The position numbers were made by a program, and so were the translations under genes. A stretch of DNA of 64,000 bases from Melieria omissa (taxonomy: Eukaryota; Arthropoda; Insecta; Diptera; Ulidiidae), in the NCBI GenBank assembly GCA_963971225.1, contig OZ020269.1, positions 80,824,450 to 80,888,449 on the forward strand, in the 5' to 3' direction. Below the pieces are notes generated by a model. It searched no databases and was not told where the DNA came from. It saw only the letters and a list, made by a program, of their open reading frames with translations. This document shows positions 33,590-46,200 of the stretch, piece after piece (within the stretch, counting starts at the first letter, position 1; each line of letters begins with the position of its first letter).

Positions 33590-33725
33590 AGGATTGAGCT
33601 CATCTAATGTCCAAAGCAATAAAGGCGCTGTTGCTTTCACAATTGCAGCCATAATTTTCTTCATTTGCAAATACGTGTTCTGGTCGAAGCTGCTAAGCAG
33701 GGAAATCAAACACACAAAAAAATAG
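33552..33725 (+). CDS. Small single-pass membrane protein ORF downstream of mIF3, 57 aa
   Basis: From the ATG at 33552 the frame reads MHCPSFLNK..., with one hydrophobic segment (AVAFTIAAIIFFICKYVFW, about residues 27-45) followed by a basic tail (KLLSREIKHTKK). The form is that of a tiny tail-anchored or mitochondrial inner-membrane protein. It lies 82 bases after the mIF3 stop with no room for its own promoter, so it would be the second cistron of the mIF3 transcript. I do not recognise a family. It could also be 3' UTR that happens to be open. Confidence 0.45.
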   Translation: MHCPSFLNKTDSKGLSSSNVQSNKGAVAFTIAAIIFFICKYVFWSKLLSREIKHTKK

Positions 33726-34010
33726 TCGTCGCAAATACACCTTTTTGAGAATATATTTCATTATGAAGTTTCACTCTGCATATGTACCAATGTGATATAC
33801 AGTGCCAGCGTTTATAAGTCAATACAAAGTTAGAATAGCACGAACAGTAAATTTAATTTATGTTTAGCCCCACACAACCACAATCATCACTTCTGAAATA
33901 TTTCAAGGTGGAGAGAAATCAAAGTCGATTCACATACATTTAATTGTACACCCCTAACAGTGTATGATATAGATACAACCAATATTTAAGCAAACTCCCA
34001 GTTATTGTCA

Positions 34011-34016
34011 AATAAA
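34011..34016 (+). terminator. AATAAA, probable mIF3 polyadenylation signal
   Basis: First canonical signal downstream of mIF3 and the small membrane ORF. Confidence 0.4.
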
Positions 34017-34157
34017 TTGTATTGGAGACTGTAGAGAAAGAAGTTAGAATTATTTGCCGTCATAATTAAGCTTTCATATTAAATGCAATAATATTTAAAA
34101 AATATAAAGTTTTCTAAGTATAATCCAACCCCTTTTCACTTTGCACGAAGCCTTATA

Positions 34158-34714
34158 ACACCGTACGACAGCATTTTTGACACTGGAAAAAATCCATATG
34201 GGCGTGAAACTAGAGACCAAACATAGTAATACTGCGTACTCAGTTTTTCATTTCTACATCTACATTTCTTTGACACGTGATCAAGGAGATTTTGGGTTCT
34301 AACATACTTTTGAAGAAAATTTGTTGTAAATTTTTAAGGATATAAAGGATTAAAATTTTCAAAGGACCGCTTTCATATCCTTTTTTTACAAATAGATAAA
34401 AAAATCAATTTTATTCAAATTTTTTAGACTTTTCTCTTTCATTTGATATACATATCGCCATATTCCGACGAGGTTAAGTATTTTTCATATTTTTTTTATT
34501 TTTTATACCCTTCAAAATTTGTAAGTCCTTGTAAAAGGACAAAGGATGTCAGTGGCGGATCCAGGGTGGGGTTTTGGGGGTTGAAACCCTCCCGAAATAT
34601 TTGGATTGACTAAAAAACTACATACAAATTAAAAGGCATTTTATAAATATTAAAGAATTACTTTTAACCCCCCCCCCCGAAATATTTTTCTGGATCATTT
34701 TTGTCGCACGGTGT
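34158..34714. mobile_element. Inverted-repeat transposon family X, copy 1
   Basis: Starts ACACCGTACGACA and ends TGTCGCACGGTGT. The same ends occur at 58611 and 59315. Both copies also share, in the same order, TTTTCTCTTTCATTTGATA (34430-34448 here) and AAGTCCTT...AAAAGGACAA (about 34523-34544). This copy has an extra GC-rich insert at 34550-34697. No ORF. Confidence 0.7.
34550..34697. mobile_element. Probable hAT-type MITE nested in family X copy 1
   Basis: Begins CAGTGGCGGATCCAGGG, a classic hAT terminal sequence, and ends near TTTCTGGATC, which partly mirrors it; CCCCCGAAATATTT and CCTCCCGAAATATTT are repeated inside. The right end is degraded. It is absent from family X copy 2. Confidence 0.45.
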
Positions 34715-35419
34715 AACTATTTTATTTCGAAACGTCGAATAGTTTAAGCTCTTCAATAAAGCAAAAAACCTTAAAATATTGAATGGTGTTTTTTTTTATA
34801 ACAATTTGAACAGAAAGTAGTCGACGGCACACCCTAACAATTTGTGTGTTAAAACCTATTAACCGATGCAATTTTGGGTCACTTTTCGTCTTCTCGTTCC
34901 TATGTCATGATTTAATTTTAAAACCCATGATTTAAAACTCATTTCTTATATATATTTCCGCGCAACAAATAACGATTACATATGTCTTGTTTAATTGTTT
35001 GCTTACAAAATAAATATTTATGTTCAGTTTTCTTTTCCATAATAATAGTAAATGGATGAATTTTATTTATTTCAAAAATAAAAGTTGTGATGTGTGTAGT
35101 CACCACGAAATCATAATTTTGTGAACAAGCGAACTGAACTTAAATGTTTAGTTATTTTACAAAAGAAAACTAAAACTCGTTCAATTGTCAGTAAAAATTA
35201 TAACCCAACACATGCTTCGTTATTATTTCATGGGGTTTTCCCCCTCCTCTTCGTTGAATATTTTGAAAACCAATGAATGAATATTGAATAGACGTACGAA
35301 ATTTTTTTTTAAAATGCTCTTCTCTTTCCTACATACATATATTAGTTCATATGTGTGTATATGTAACATATGTATGCATATATGTAACTTAATACTCAAG
35401 CCGATGTTGTCAGAAGAAG
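34715..35419. other. Intergenic, no gene seen
   Basis: AT-rich, with short ACATATGTATG-type runs near 35330-35390. It should contain the 3' UTR of the spondin gene at 35420. Confidence 0.4.
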
Positions 35420-38400
35420 TTATGCGTAGCCACTACTGAATTTTTGAAATCGATAGTGGTTTTTGCGTTGATTTCTTAGCCGCTCCGGCTTGAAACAATC
35501 TTTAGCTTGAATTTTTCTGAGTACATCAGCATTATCCGGATGGTGGCACTGTTCTTCACACACTTCCAGGGATGTAAATTTATTGTCATTCTGATCGCAA
35601 CTGTCGGCAGCATACAACATGCATTCATCCTCGCAGTAATTGTAGAACCAGAAATTTCCGACCACCACGCTGTCGAGGCACGTGAAAACCTTCAGTGGCT
35701 CAAAGCAGTAGGAGGGCACCTGAGACTCTTCTGTACGCGATGTGTGCCCTCCACTGTCTCGGCCTTGGTGTTGAAAATTGCCGACCATTTCATTATCATT
35801 TGCGTTCAAGTAGTAGTCTTGATTGTCTCTTTCCAAGTCGACCATGTCTGCATTACTACCAAAGTCAAGTTCGGAGAACTGATTTATATTTTGTTTATTT
35901 GAAAAGGGCCGCCGTTCGGAACTTTCATTCTTGACTGCATTCAAGTGGTTATCGTGTTCTGCGGCCTTTTCACTATTATCTTTAACTGAGTGTAAAGGGT
36001 TTCTCGAATCCTTATCATAATAGCTGCCACGTTCAAGTAACCTTCGGTCTTCATTATTGTCATCGTTAATTCTTTCGACGTCATATCCATTGCCTTCAGT
36101 ACCCAGCCGGGTTTTCTCGAAAGGTGTATTTTCTGATAAGGTCTCTTGTTCTTGTCCATCATCCTTACGGCTTCTACGGGTATCAAAGATTTCGCCCAAG
36201 CAAAGGCGTCCAAAGCACGTTTTGTGTTCAATGAGTTGCTCAGGTCTGACGCTCTACAAATATGAAAAAGTCGTGTAGTTGCTCCGTCGTGTACTGCGGA
36301 AAACTCACCTGACATATTTCTTCCGACGCAGGATTTATGTACTGTCGTCTTCTCATCATGCTGCCTTCACCGCAAGTCTTGCTGCAATCGGACCAAGGAC
36401 CCCACGTAGTCAATTGGCATTCGGCTTTGGTTTTTCCAGTTTCAAAGGCGCCATCCAGCTCTACATTCTTCCCTCGGAATCGGCCGTGCATTAGTTTATT
36501 GCTGTACTCCGGTTCCGTGCATTCTTCCTCACCAACGCATGTACGATCCTGCCGATTCACCACCAATTGGTCGCAATTGTAAATATGTGCCACTTCAGGC
36601 TGTTTGAAGACGCGCCTGCGGTACTGCCTCCCTTCACCACACTTCGCCGAGCACTGACTCCACGCACTCCACGGATGGGTGAAGCACTCCCGCGGAACAT
36701 CAACATTATTTGCTGCAAATTCATATATATAAACTATGGTACAACTGATTTTCCCCACTCTCCCGTCCCGCCCTCACACTCGTCATCCTCGCATAGTCTT
36801 TCATATAAGCGTTGCCTGCGAATTGTCAGTACGGCCAACGGCTTCATCGGAGCTCCGGTCTCATCGAAAAATGGCGAGCGTGGATCATTTGGAAAATCGG
36901 AACGCATGCGTCGTATTACATCGGGTGGCACTTGCGGTTGATCTGCCGACTGCATCGAAACAAAAATTTCCATATGTATAGTATGTACTTAAGTGTAGAC
37001 TCGAAAGGCTTACGGTGTATGTTGCGCCTGCGTCTGTGCCCACGTCCCATGGATATAGAGTAACAACTTTCTGTTCGAGCCAAGTGCAATTCTTCATGCA
37101 TAGCTCTAAGCCGGACACACCCACAATCCAATCGGGCGACGGATCTATTTTGGACGCTAAGGATAGAAAGTGATTTTGTGGGTCGACGCGCACTGATGCC
37201 ACCGCTTGGCCATTTAAATTTGGAAAAGCCGGTCCACGGGCCTTTACAATGGTGCGAATTTTTCCACTCTATAAGAATAAGGAAAGTGTGAAGCAGTTAA
37301 CAAAAACGATATGTATATGCACAAATTTTTCAAATAGTTAAGTACTCGGAAATTGTGACTAAACTCCTTTTCTAGTGTTCGGGTGGATCCGTGTTCAGCG
37401 AGCTCTCTAATGCCTTCCGATGCCAACGACCCATACTCCCAAAAACGGTAGTCGGATGTGTGAGCTGCCCCTACAATATCGCTGAATCGCGCTGTCCAGC
37501 CTTTGGTTGGGAAGTCCTTGGGGTGGTGATTTCGCGACCATGTACCTTCAAAATTGAGCTTTAGATGAATTTGTTAAAATATTGCACTTGTTCAGTGAAT
37601 TATTTCGGCGCATCACAACCTCATAGCGAGCTTCGTCACACGCGCAGCATGGCTTTCCACTGGAGGCGATTGTCAAGCTCTCTACGTCATCGGAAGCCTC
37701 TTCGCAAATGCGTTTCGTTAAGCCACCGTCGTCCATGTACCAGACGTCTCGATGTTGCAGTAATGTGGCGCGAATCAATATACAGCCGCTTCCCGGCTGT
37801 TCAGGTGCACGCCAGGCCACATCAATACGCGTCTTTGGATTATTGTTCGTACTCTCCACCATATTCACACACTTCGGACTGTACCTAGTTTCTACTGTGT
37901 CAATCAACTCAAAACGGCCCAGATCCAGGTTATAGCTAGCATCGCCATTATCATTTTCCAATGCAAGCTTAAAGTTAATAAACCTTAGTCCACTGAATGC
38001 ATTAATGGAAACTGAAATACAAGTTCAAATAAATGCAATTACGCCATGTCGTACCGTGGAATCCGTGCATATGCCGTAACAGAGTCCATATACTTATATG
38101 TACGTAGTATGTATGTACAATTGTGCAATAACCTTGGGATCTACAGTGACTCAGTTCACATACTTTCTTAAGGCTACATAACAAAGTGATAAGCTCAATA
38201 TTACGAATAAGCGTAGCATTTGTTTACTAGAAGCGTGCTCCGAGCTCAAGTTCAATGCTTCGATTTCTAACTTGATAGGAAACATAAATGCAAACGCTTC
38301 GAACTCAAGTTTGTACTAGAGTTCGAGGCGTTCGATCGACTCCAAGGAAAAATCTTGAAAATCCAAGAGTATACTTACTGTTGTACTCTTGTCCCAATAT

Positions 38401-38553
38401 GTACGTCTGCGGGTTCCCACTAATAGATATCACAAAGTTCTCATCCACCGGAGACTTTGGCGTAAATGTGTTCGCCGGGTATCGGCTGCAAAACAGAGCC
38501 GTTAACCTATGTGGCACTACCAAAGCTATGACGACTGCAGTGAGCCAAAACAT
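35420..38553 (-). CDS. F-spondin-like secreted protein A: Reeler, Spondin_N, 2 TSP1, Kunitz
   Basis: Secreted matrix protein of the fly fat-spondin/CG17739 type. Seven exons: 38379-38553, 37620-38011, 37346-37558, 37014-37268, 36778-36949, 36309-36712, 35420-36253, total 814 aa; the exon 3 end rests on a weak donor. Order: signal peptide, Reeler domain (SPVDENFVISISGNPQTYI to CCACDEARYE), Spondin_N (LNFEGTWSRNHHPKDFPT... SPDWIVGVSGLELC ... YPWDVGTDAG), TSP1 repeats starting CFTHPWSAWSQC and CQLTTWGPWSDC with WxxW C-mannosylation sites, a long acidic Asn/Asp-rich spacer, and one Kunitz-like domain (YCFEPLKVFTC...). The Kunitz P1 position is Leu and is followed by Asp; an extra Cys occurs in NYCEDEC. 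It lacks the extra TSP1 repeats of gene C. Same exon phases as genes B and C, so a tandem duplicate. Confidence 0.88.
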
Positions 38554-38986
38554 ATCTTTACCGTTGTTCTTGCGCTCAATTCAAAACTCAGACTAATTTG
38601 TTGGCTCTGTCGATCCAATGCTTGAGCTCGCTTCACTAATAAATTTTGCACTTAAATACGAATTCACTGTTGATAAGCCAGTCGACAGTCATATATATGT
38701 AGGTAAAAAACACACGGATTTGAATGTGTATGTTTATACTTTAATATGTGGATTCATTAGGATGGATCACTGTATTGTACATTTTTGCGGATGGCATATT
38801 GAACGATCTCTTAGCTCTCTAAGGTTCTCTGTTTATTTACTATAAAAAATTTGCTTTGAAAGCAATTAAAACTTAAGCCGATGTATAAAACAAAAATTGT
38901 GTAAAACTTGTAGAAGTACATTACATGAATTCCCTTTCAATAAGATCGTTCATTGATGCAATAGCTTCAAAGGCGGGTAGCAATGC

Positions 38987-41798
38987 TTAAACCTTTTCCA
39001 TATACCCATATTTGCGATTCCACTGGGGCCTTGTCAATGAATGCGTCTTTTGCATTCCCTCCAAATTGCGCTGCGGCCGGTGGCAAGTGCCCTCGCAGGC
39101 ATCCAACGTACGGAATTTGTTTTTGTTCTCATCGCAATCATCCGCGGTGAATAGTTTACACTCGCGATCCTCAGCGTCATAGAACCAGTAGTTTCTAATA
39201 ATAGCTTTCGGCCTGTGACAGCGCGTTTGTATTGGATACGGTTTTTCGAAGCAATACTGCTGCACCACAACATAGTCGTTTGGGTTCATGCCCTCAACCA
39301 TGATCGCTTTATGCCCATTCTCATCATATTCCTCACGCATGCCGAAGTGGTTTTCCTTTTGCTGGTCACTTTCCAGATTCGTAGGACGATCGTATGGCAC
39401 ATTCAACTCATTGTGACGATTCCTGGTACGACTTTGCCGTAATGATGTCTGGTCGTACTGCCCACTAGGCGAGGTGAAGACGCGTTGCTTGTTGGCATCA
39501 CCATTTTCGTTTGTGTATTCGAATACCCTGTCCCGAGTACCGAACTCGGGTTGTCGTATGTGATTTTGCTCTAACGTACCATCAAATTGATCCGCACTCG
39601 ACACTGACTCTGGAATTTGCCTTTCGTAAAACTCGGAAGTTGGATTTAGTCCAAACTGTGGTGGTTCCGCAGGCTGAATACCTCGCGAATCATATCTCGT
39701 CTGAACTTCCTTACCACCTAACCAACGATTAGGCTTGAACCTCTGCTGATGCTGATTGCCTTCTTGAAAGTTGTTCTCAAGCAAACCCGACTCTTGATTA
39801 TTGTCAAATTGATGATCTAATTCATCGTTCTCATAGCCGCCTGCTAGTATGGTACCGCCGCAGTCTTCTCCCTCACATTCTTTAGTCTGTTCCAGCTCTA
39901 CCGGCGCAGCTCTCTAAGATAATATTTACATTATTTCGGCATTGTTCAACCGCCGGTACACCTCACTTACACACCTGACACTTTTCGATTTCATAGGGTT
40001 TTAAATAATTCCTAACACGCGTAGAGTAACCCTTCCCGCATCTCTTGGAGCAATCCGACCAGGTACCCCACGACGAGAGCTCACACACAGCGGATCCAAT
40101 CCGGCTTGTCTCACCGTCCGGCGATCCGCACTGGTTGCCTACACACTTCTGTGCTTGGTTTAGCACTATTTGACAATTGAAACTTTCAGCTAGCGCGGGG
40201 TCTTTAAAAGCTCTGGTGCGATACTGAGATCCGGGTCCGCACTTTGTCGTACATTCGCTCCAGCTGTTCCACGGATGCGTAGCACATTCTAGTGGCATAT
40301 TTTCAACTACTTAAGACAAAAGGTAGCGTACTGCATTATTGTACTATATACATTGAAACACTGCGAAACTTACCAGCATCACATTCTCTTTCGTACAGCT
40401 TCTTTCTTCTTATAGTGAGGGTTGCTAAAGGTTTCATTGGCGCTCCAGACTCCTCATAGAACGGAGAACGATGATCACTTGGAAAGGAGGAGGTCATGCG
40501 ACGAATAACGTCTGGTGGAACTTGTGGTTGATCGGGAGACTGAGTATTTGATAAGCATTTTAGTTCAGTTTATCACTGCTTCAACTCACCATGTATGATG
40601 GACCTGCATCCGTACCTATATCCCATGGGTACAAGTTGAGCACTTTTTCGCTTATCCATGTACAATTCGCCAAACAGAGTTCCAAGCCCGCCACCCCTAA
40701 TATCCAGTCTGGCGAGGGTTCAACCTTTGACACCAACGATATCAGATGATGTTCCGCATCGACACGCACATTTGCCAATGTGGAGCCCAATAAGTTATTG
40801 CTGCGATACATAATGCCAGGTGCTTTGATTATGGTGCGTATTTCGCCAATCTAAATGGTAACACGCGTTTAGTATAACTACAGCGCAAGTTCAATTGAAT
40901 TGGTGCCAATACTTTTATCTCTGCTTCTAAAGTCTTCGTTGAGCCATGCTCTGCCATTTCTTGAAGACCGCGACTAGCCCGACTGCCGTACTGCCAAAAC
41001 CGGTAACCTTGAGTGTGGGAAGCTCCAATTATCTCACTGAGGCGCGTTCGCCAAGCCTCCACAGGAAAGTCCTTAGCATGCGTGTTGCGAGACCATTTGC
41101 GCTCCACAACTAACTACAATTCAAATGATCGAGTGTGTTTTACATCAGCCCGTCGGCTCGACGCAAAGTCGCTGCTACCTACCTCATACTTCGCCTCATC
41201 GCAGGCGCAACATGGATCAACAGGCGGCGTCTGACTGTTGACGTCGTCAATTTCTTCCGGGCATATGCGCTTCGTCAAAAAGCCATCGTCAATGAACCAC
41301 ACGCTGCGATGCTGCAGCACTGCCGCTTTCAAAAACACGCAACCGCTCTCCGGATTTGTCGGCGCGATCCATACCACATGGACGCGGGTCTTAGCATTCG
41401 TGTTAGCGCTCTCGATCATATTCGCACACAACGAGCTAAATTTCGTCTCGGCCGTATCAATTAGCTCAAAGTGACCCAGCACGTCGTAGCCACGGGAAGC
41501 GTCGCTCTCGCTCTCCACAACAAGCGTGAAGCTAATAAACTTTAAGGCATCGGCACATGACAAGGACACTAAACACGGAACAGCACATATGAAATGACTG
41601 TTGCACAACCGACAAAGTGCGCTCACCATTGTAACGTTGCCCCGGTATATACGTTCGAGGATTACCTTCAAGCAAAATTTGAAAGTTCTCATCCACGGGC
41701 GAACGGTCGCCGCTGGCGCCCTGTGGTCTGCGATTACATGTTGCAGCACAACTAATCCAGATCGCACAGCACACGACAATCTGCGTCCACAATTTCAT
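38987..41798 (-). CDS. F-spondin-like secreted protein B: Reeler, Spondin_N, 2 TSP1, Kunitz
   Basis: Middle member of the tandem trio. Exons 41627-41798, 41183-41568, 40913-41113, 40590-40850, 40374-40539, 39975-40309, 38987-39913 give 815 aa. The ATG at 41798 begins a signal peptide (MKLWTQIVVCCAIWISCAA). Reeler: SPVDENFQILLEGNPRTYI to CCACDEAKYE. Spondin_N: WSRNTHAKDFPVEAWRTRL to SPDWILGVAGLELC and YPWDIGTDAG. TSP1 repeats start CATHPWNSWSEC and CELSSWGTWSDC. A 130-residue Gln/Asn/Glu-rich spacer precedes a Kunitz-like domain (YCFEKPYPIQTRC...), which has two more residues between its first two cysteines than genes A and C and His at the P1 position. It is probably not a protease inhibitor of the classic kind. 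Acts outside the cell if the family role holds. Confidence 0.88.
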
Positions 41799-43258
41799 TG
41801 TAATGCCCCAAGTACTTACGGAGAATGAATACGGAATATTCGAATCTACGAGAATTCGCTCGTGTGTACCGCGATCCGCTCTCCTTGACTGCTGAGACTG
41901 AAATAATAGCGCCTCCACTGTTGGTTACTTACAAACCACGTCTATGTCCATGTCCGACTCTCGCCGCTTTGTATTTAAGAGTCAGCGGTGTCGAAAAAAA
42001 TCAAGAGATAAACAAAACTGTGTCATCAAATTATTGCTGCGCAGCGGCACCAGAGTTCATTTGAACTGTTTCACTCCATGTGATCAATCACACCCCTATA
42101 CATACATACACACTATATGTGTTCTATGTTTTACTCACGGAGACCACTTTGTGGTGAGCTCGCGTTGCGCGCCATAAGAGGTCGTAAACATTCATTCATT
42201 GAATAATATTGTTTAACGCAGATTAATCAGGAGCACAATGAATACGACAACAGACCGATTAGGGAAACGAAAAAATTGTTGTAAAATGTTTGTATGTACA
42301 ATGCCTGTGGCGAGCAACAGGTTTTCATATACTGTAGCCGTACTAGCGCAACTACAACTCCACTAGCAACCTAACTAACCGAAATGTGTATGTATGTCGC
42401 AGCAAATAAATCGCAAAGAAATAAACCTCTTCGTTTTCCAACAACACCTCCTACCTAGTAGTGTCTTCCTAGCGGACGACAGCTAGCAGACCCACCATTC
42501 AGGATTGCTAGTGATAGACTAATCACCCACCGCTTCAGAATATTTATAGATTTATATATCCAACACAAGGCGTTAGCCTTGTTGAGGACCTAAGAGGAGG
42601 AGAGGAGGACCAAAACAAACATTGCAGTGTTAAGAGCCAACGATTTAGATGAACGGCTGATACAAGTCCTTTCCCATTCTGTATTTACCTATGTCCTCCC
42701 TTTTTAACCCAACCATACTTAACTTATATATTTCATAGCTAAATCACAACAATCTCGCGATGTTAGTCGAACCGACAAACATTCGTTTTCACAAAATTCA
42801 ATACAAAAATCTGTTTTAATTTTGAGTGATATGGAATGATCAACAATTCATTTATGTTAACCAAGCCAAATATTTTTACCTTAAAACAAATTTATCTATT
42901 AAAACAAATTTATCTATTTCATTTCAACTTGTTTTTAGTGTACAACGGTGAGTGGTAAAAGGGTAATGATGTCAAATTATGAAACACAGAAAAATTTTTG
43001 AGAAACCAAATAATTCATAATTTAAAGAACATTCACACAATTCATACAACTCTACATCGTGAATTCGTGTGTACATGTAATTAAGTAGCCAATAAATGCT
43101 CAATTCCAAAGTGCTCCATACGCATGTATGTATGTATATTCTAATTTGGAACATAAACAATGTTAAACAATAATTGTGAACTATTATTTCCTACAATACT
43201 TGTGTATAGTTTATGCTTGTTTTATAGTCATTTGAATGCGTTAGTAAGTGTGAAATGA
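41799..43258. other. Intergenic between spondin genes B and C
   Basis: Holds the promoter of gene B and the 3' UTR of gene C. A stretch at 42420-42680 is more GC-rich, with a small hairpin (CAAGGC..GCCTTG near 42566-42583), and may be an old transposon piece. No gene was recognised. Confidence 0.4.
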
Positions 43259-46200
43259 TCACCACTTGTCATCTTCGTCATTGTTATTCAAAAGACATGG
43301 CATCATAACGCACTTCTCCAATCGCACGCGATCTTTGCACTTGTAGTTTAGCTCGGTATTCAACAGGGTCCGCGTCTTTTGGCGCATGGAATTGTCACCG
43401 CACGTGGCCGTGCACGGAGTCCAAACTGACCATTGTGAGTAGCGACACTCGTCTCTGTTTGCAGTGTATTTCGTGTAAGCGTAAGTGCCGCGGTTGCGGC
43501 TTCCAGCGTCGTTACCACCGATGGCGTATACGCCGTCGCACGTTTGGTAGCACTTCTCCAATCGCACCAGATGCTTAGGACAGGGCTTTCCACCGTACTT
43601 TGATTGGCGCAGCACCTTGCGCGTTTTCACCTGCATTCCGTGTCCACAAGTCACATTGCAAGGATGTGACTGCCACTCCGACACAATGCAGTCAACTGGT
43701 TGATGCTCCAGACGCAGACTCTCGCTTTGAAGTTCTTGTTTCTGGCGTGGCACCCGGCAAGTCTCATCGCACGCCTCCTTAGAGGTAAATTTGTTGCGGT
43801 TTTTATCACACTTATCAGCCCAATAGAGTGCACACTGATCACTTAAGAAGTCATAGAACCAAAAGTTTATTACGTTGCTGTCCCTGCAGGGGCTCACCTG
43901 CAAGCCCTCATAGCAGTAAGGAGGCACTATTGTGTCACAGTTCGGATTTGAACAATTTACAACCTCCAATCGCTTGATGAACCGACAGGGATCTGTACCA
44001 TTATAATTGGGGTTTGTGACTCCGTACACTTCGTCATTGTTCCAGACTTTCCGCTCGCGCTGCCGCTGGCCATCGCTGCCACACGGGCCTATGCAGGGGG
44101 AAAAGTCGGACCAGTGGGAAACGCCGCACTCTGGTGGTATGTAATCTTCACGCTTTTGACTGTAGCTTTTAAACTGGCGAAAGCCGTTAATGTCATCACT
44201 ATTTGTTGATAGCGATCTCACATTTTCGGCTGGCGACATAGTTTCCTCATCATCAATGGCGTTCTCGTTGACTCCGTCATTTCTGGCTCCATTTCCAATA
44301 TCACCCCCACAGTCAATACCTTCACATTTCTGCGTTTCCTGCAGTCTGACTCGACTAACTTTCTGCGAGAGATCGTTATAAAAGCAAGAATATTACTAAC
44401 TGCCTCAAACAGCGGTATGCACAAGTTTACCTGGCACTTCTTCTTCGCCCTGGGATTCAGATAATGTCTTGAGCGAATTATAACACCAGCTCCACAGGTT
44501 TCTGAACACGATGACCACTCGCTCCATTCAGATATAGCACATTCTGGATTGTCGGAGCCGCCTCCTTCATAATTAACTTTGGCCTCACTCTCGTCCGCAT
44601 TTTCTTCACCAAATGTGCTACAACGACGACCAACGCAGTTCTGCTCTTCGCGCAGGACATTCCGGCATTTAGAACGGCGAGCGGCCGCTGGGTTTTTAAA
44701 CTCTCGAGTACGATATTGCTTTCCTGGCCCACATAACGAACTGCACTCATCCCAACGACTCCACGGAAAAGTTGCACACTCCGGTGGATCATCCTCAGCT
44801 GAAGTGCGCATGTATGTATGTAAATATATGTTTTTTATTACTAAGTATGCACAGAATCATAACTTACAGTCGGTATTTTCACAAGTCTTCTCATAGAGTC
44901 GGCGTCGGTTTATGTGAAGAGTAGCTAAAGGTTTCATGGGTGCCCCGGTAGAATCATAAAATGGTGAACGTGGATCATTAGGAAAATTTGACTTTATACG
45001 ACGTATGACATCAGGAGGAACTTGAGGCTGATCTGCGGACTGAGAAGCAACATATTCAAGAGTATTAAAATTCGTTTTTGTATAAGTTTTAAGTAAAGCG
45101 AGCTATGTTTCCATTTCAAACATAATGCTGATAGTTAATTTTCTTTAGTTTCGTATATATTTGGCAAATAGCAATATACTCAGTAAATATGATTAACCAA
45201 TTTGGTGCTAAACTTACCATGTAAGATGGCCCGCTATCTGTTCCCGCATCCCATGGGTACAAATTATGCACCTTGTTTTCAACCCAGGAACAATTTGGCA
45301 GGCAAAGTTCCAAGCCAGAGATGCCTACAATCCAATCCGGTGACGGATCTATCATAGAAACCAATGAGATCAGATGATGTTTGGAATCAACTCTGAAAAC
45401 TGCGAAGGTTTTGCCTGTGACATTCGGATATGAAATTCCCCGCGCTTTTATAATTGTTCGAATTTGGTCACTCTGAAAGGGATAACATGAAATATATGGC
45501 AAATATTTCTTTTTTAAGTGAATACCTGATCCTTCAGTTCGCTCTCAAGTGTTCTAGTCGAGCCGTGTTCAGCCACTTCCCGCAAGCCCTCGCTGGCCAG
45601 CTCTCCATACTTCCAAAAGCGGTAGTCTATGGTGTGAGAAGCGCCGATTATGTCACTAAAACGTGTACGCCAACTGTTTGCAGGGAAATCCTTGGGATGC
45701 GTATGACGAGACCATTTGCCCTCGAACGTTAACTGTGGTGTTAAAATACTTATTACTTTGTAGACCTATACAGGCAAACATACTCAGACACCTCGTATTT
45801 AGCTTCGTCGCATGCACAACAAGGATCCACTATACTTGGCTGGGTGTCAATGTCGTCGATCTCCTCCTCGCATATTCGTTTGGTGAGGAAACCATCGTCC
45901 ATGAACCAGACATCTCGATGCTGTGTAACCGTTGCGCGTATCAGAATGCAGCCACTGCCAGCTGTTGGAGGAGCTACCCACGTCACATCAATGCGTGTTT
46001 TGACATTTGTATTGGTATTCTCAACCAGATTGGCGCACCGGGGACTAAAACGAGTCTCTGCCAAATCAGTTATTTCAAAGAAACCAATTGCACCGAAGCC
46101 CCCGATTTCTTCGCCTTCGTTGCTGCTCTCCAAAGCGAGAATGAAGCTTATAAAAGTCAGGCCATTATACGCAATGAGCGACACTAGAACAAATAACAAA

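Noticed and set aside
45663..46187. 174-codon plus-strand open frame
   Set aside because: It is the antisense of spondin gene C exon 2 and has no recognisable protein features.
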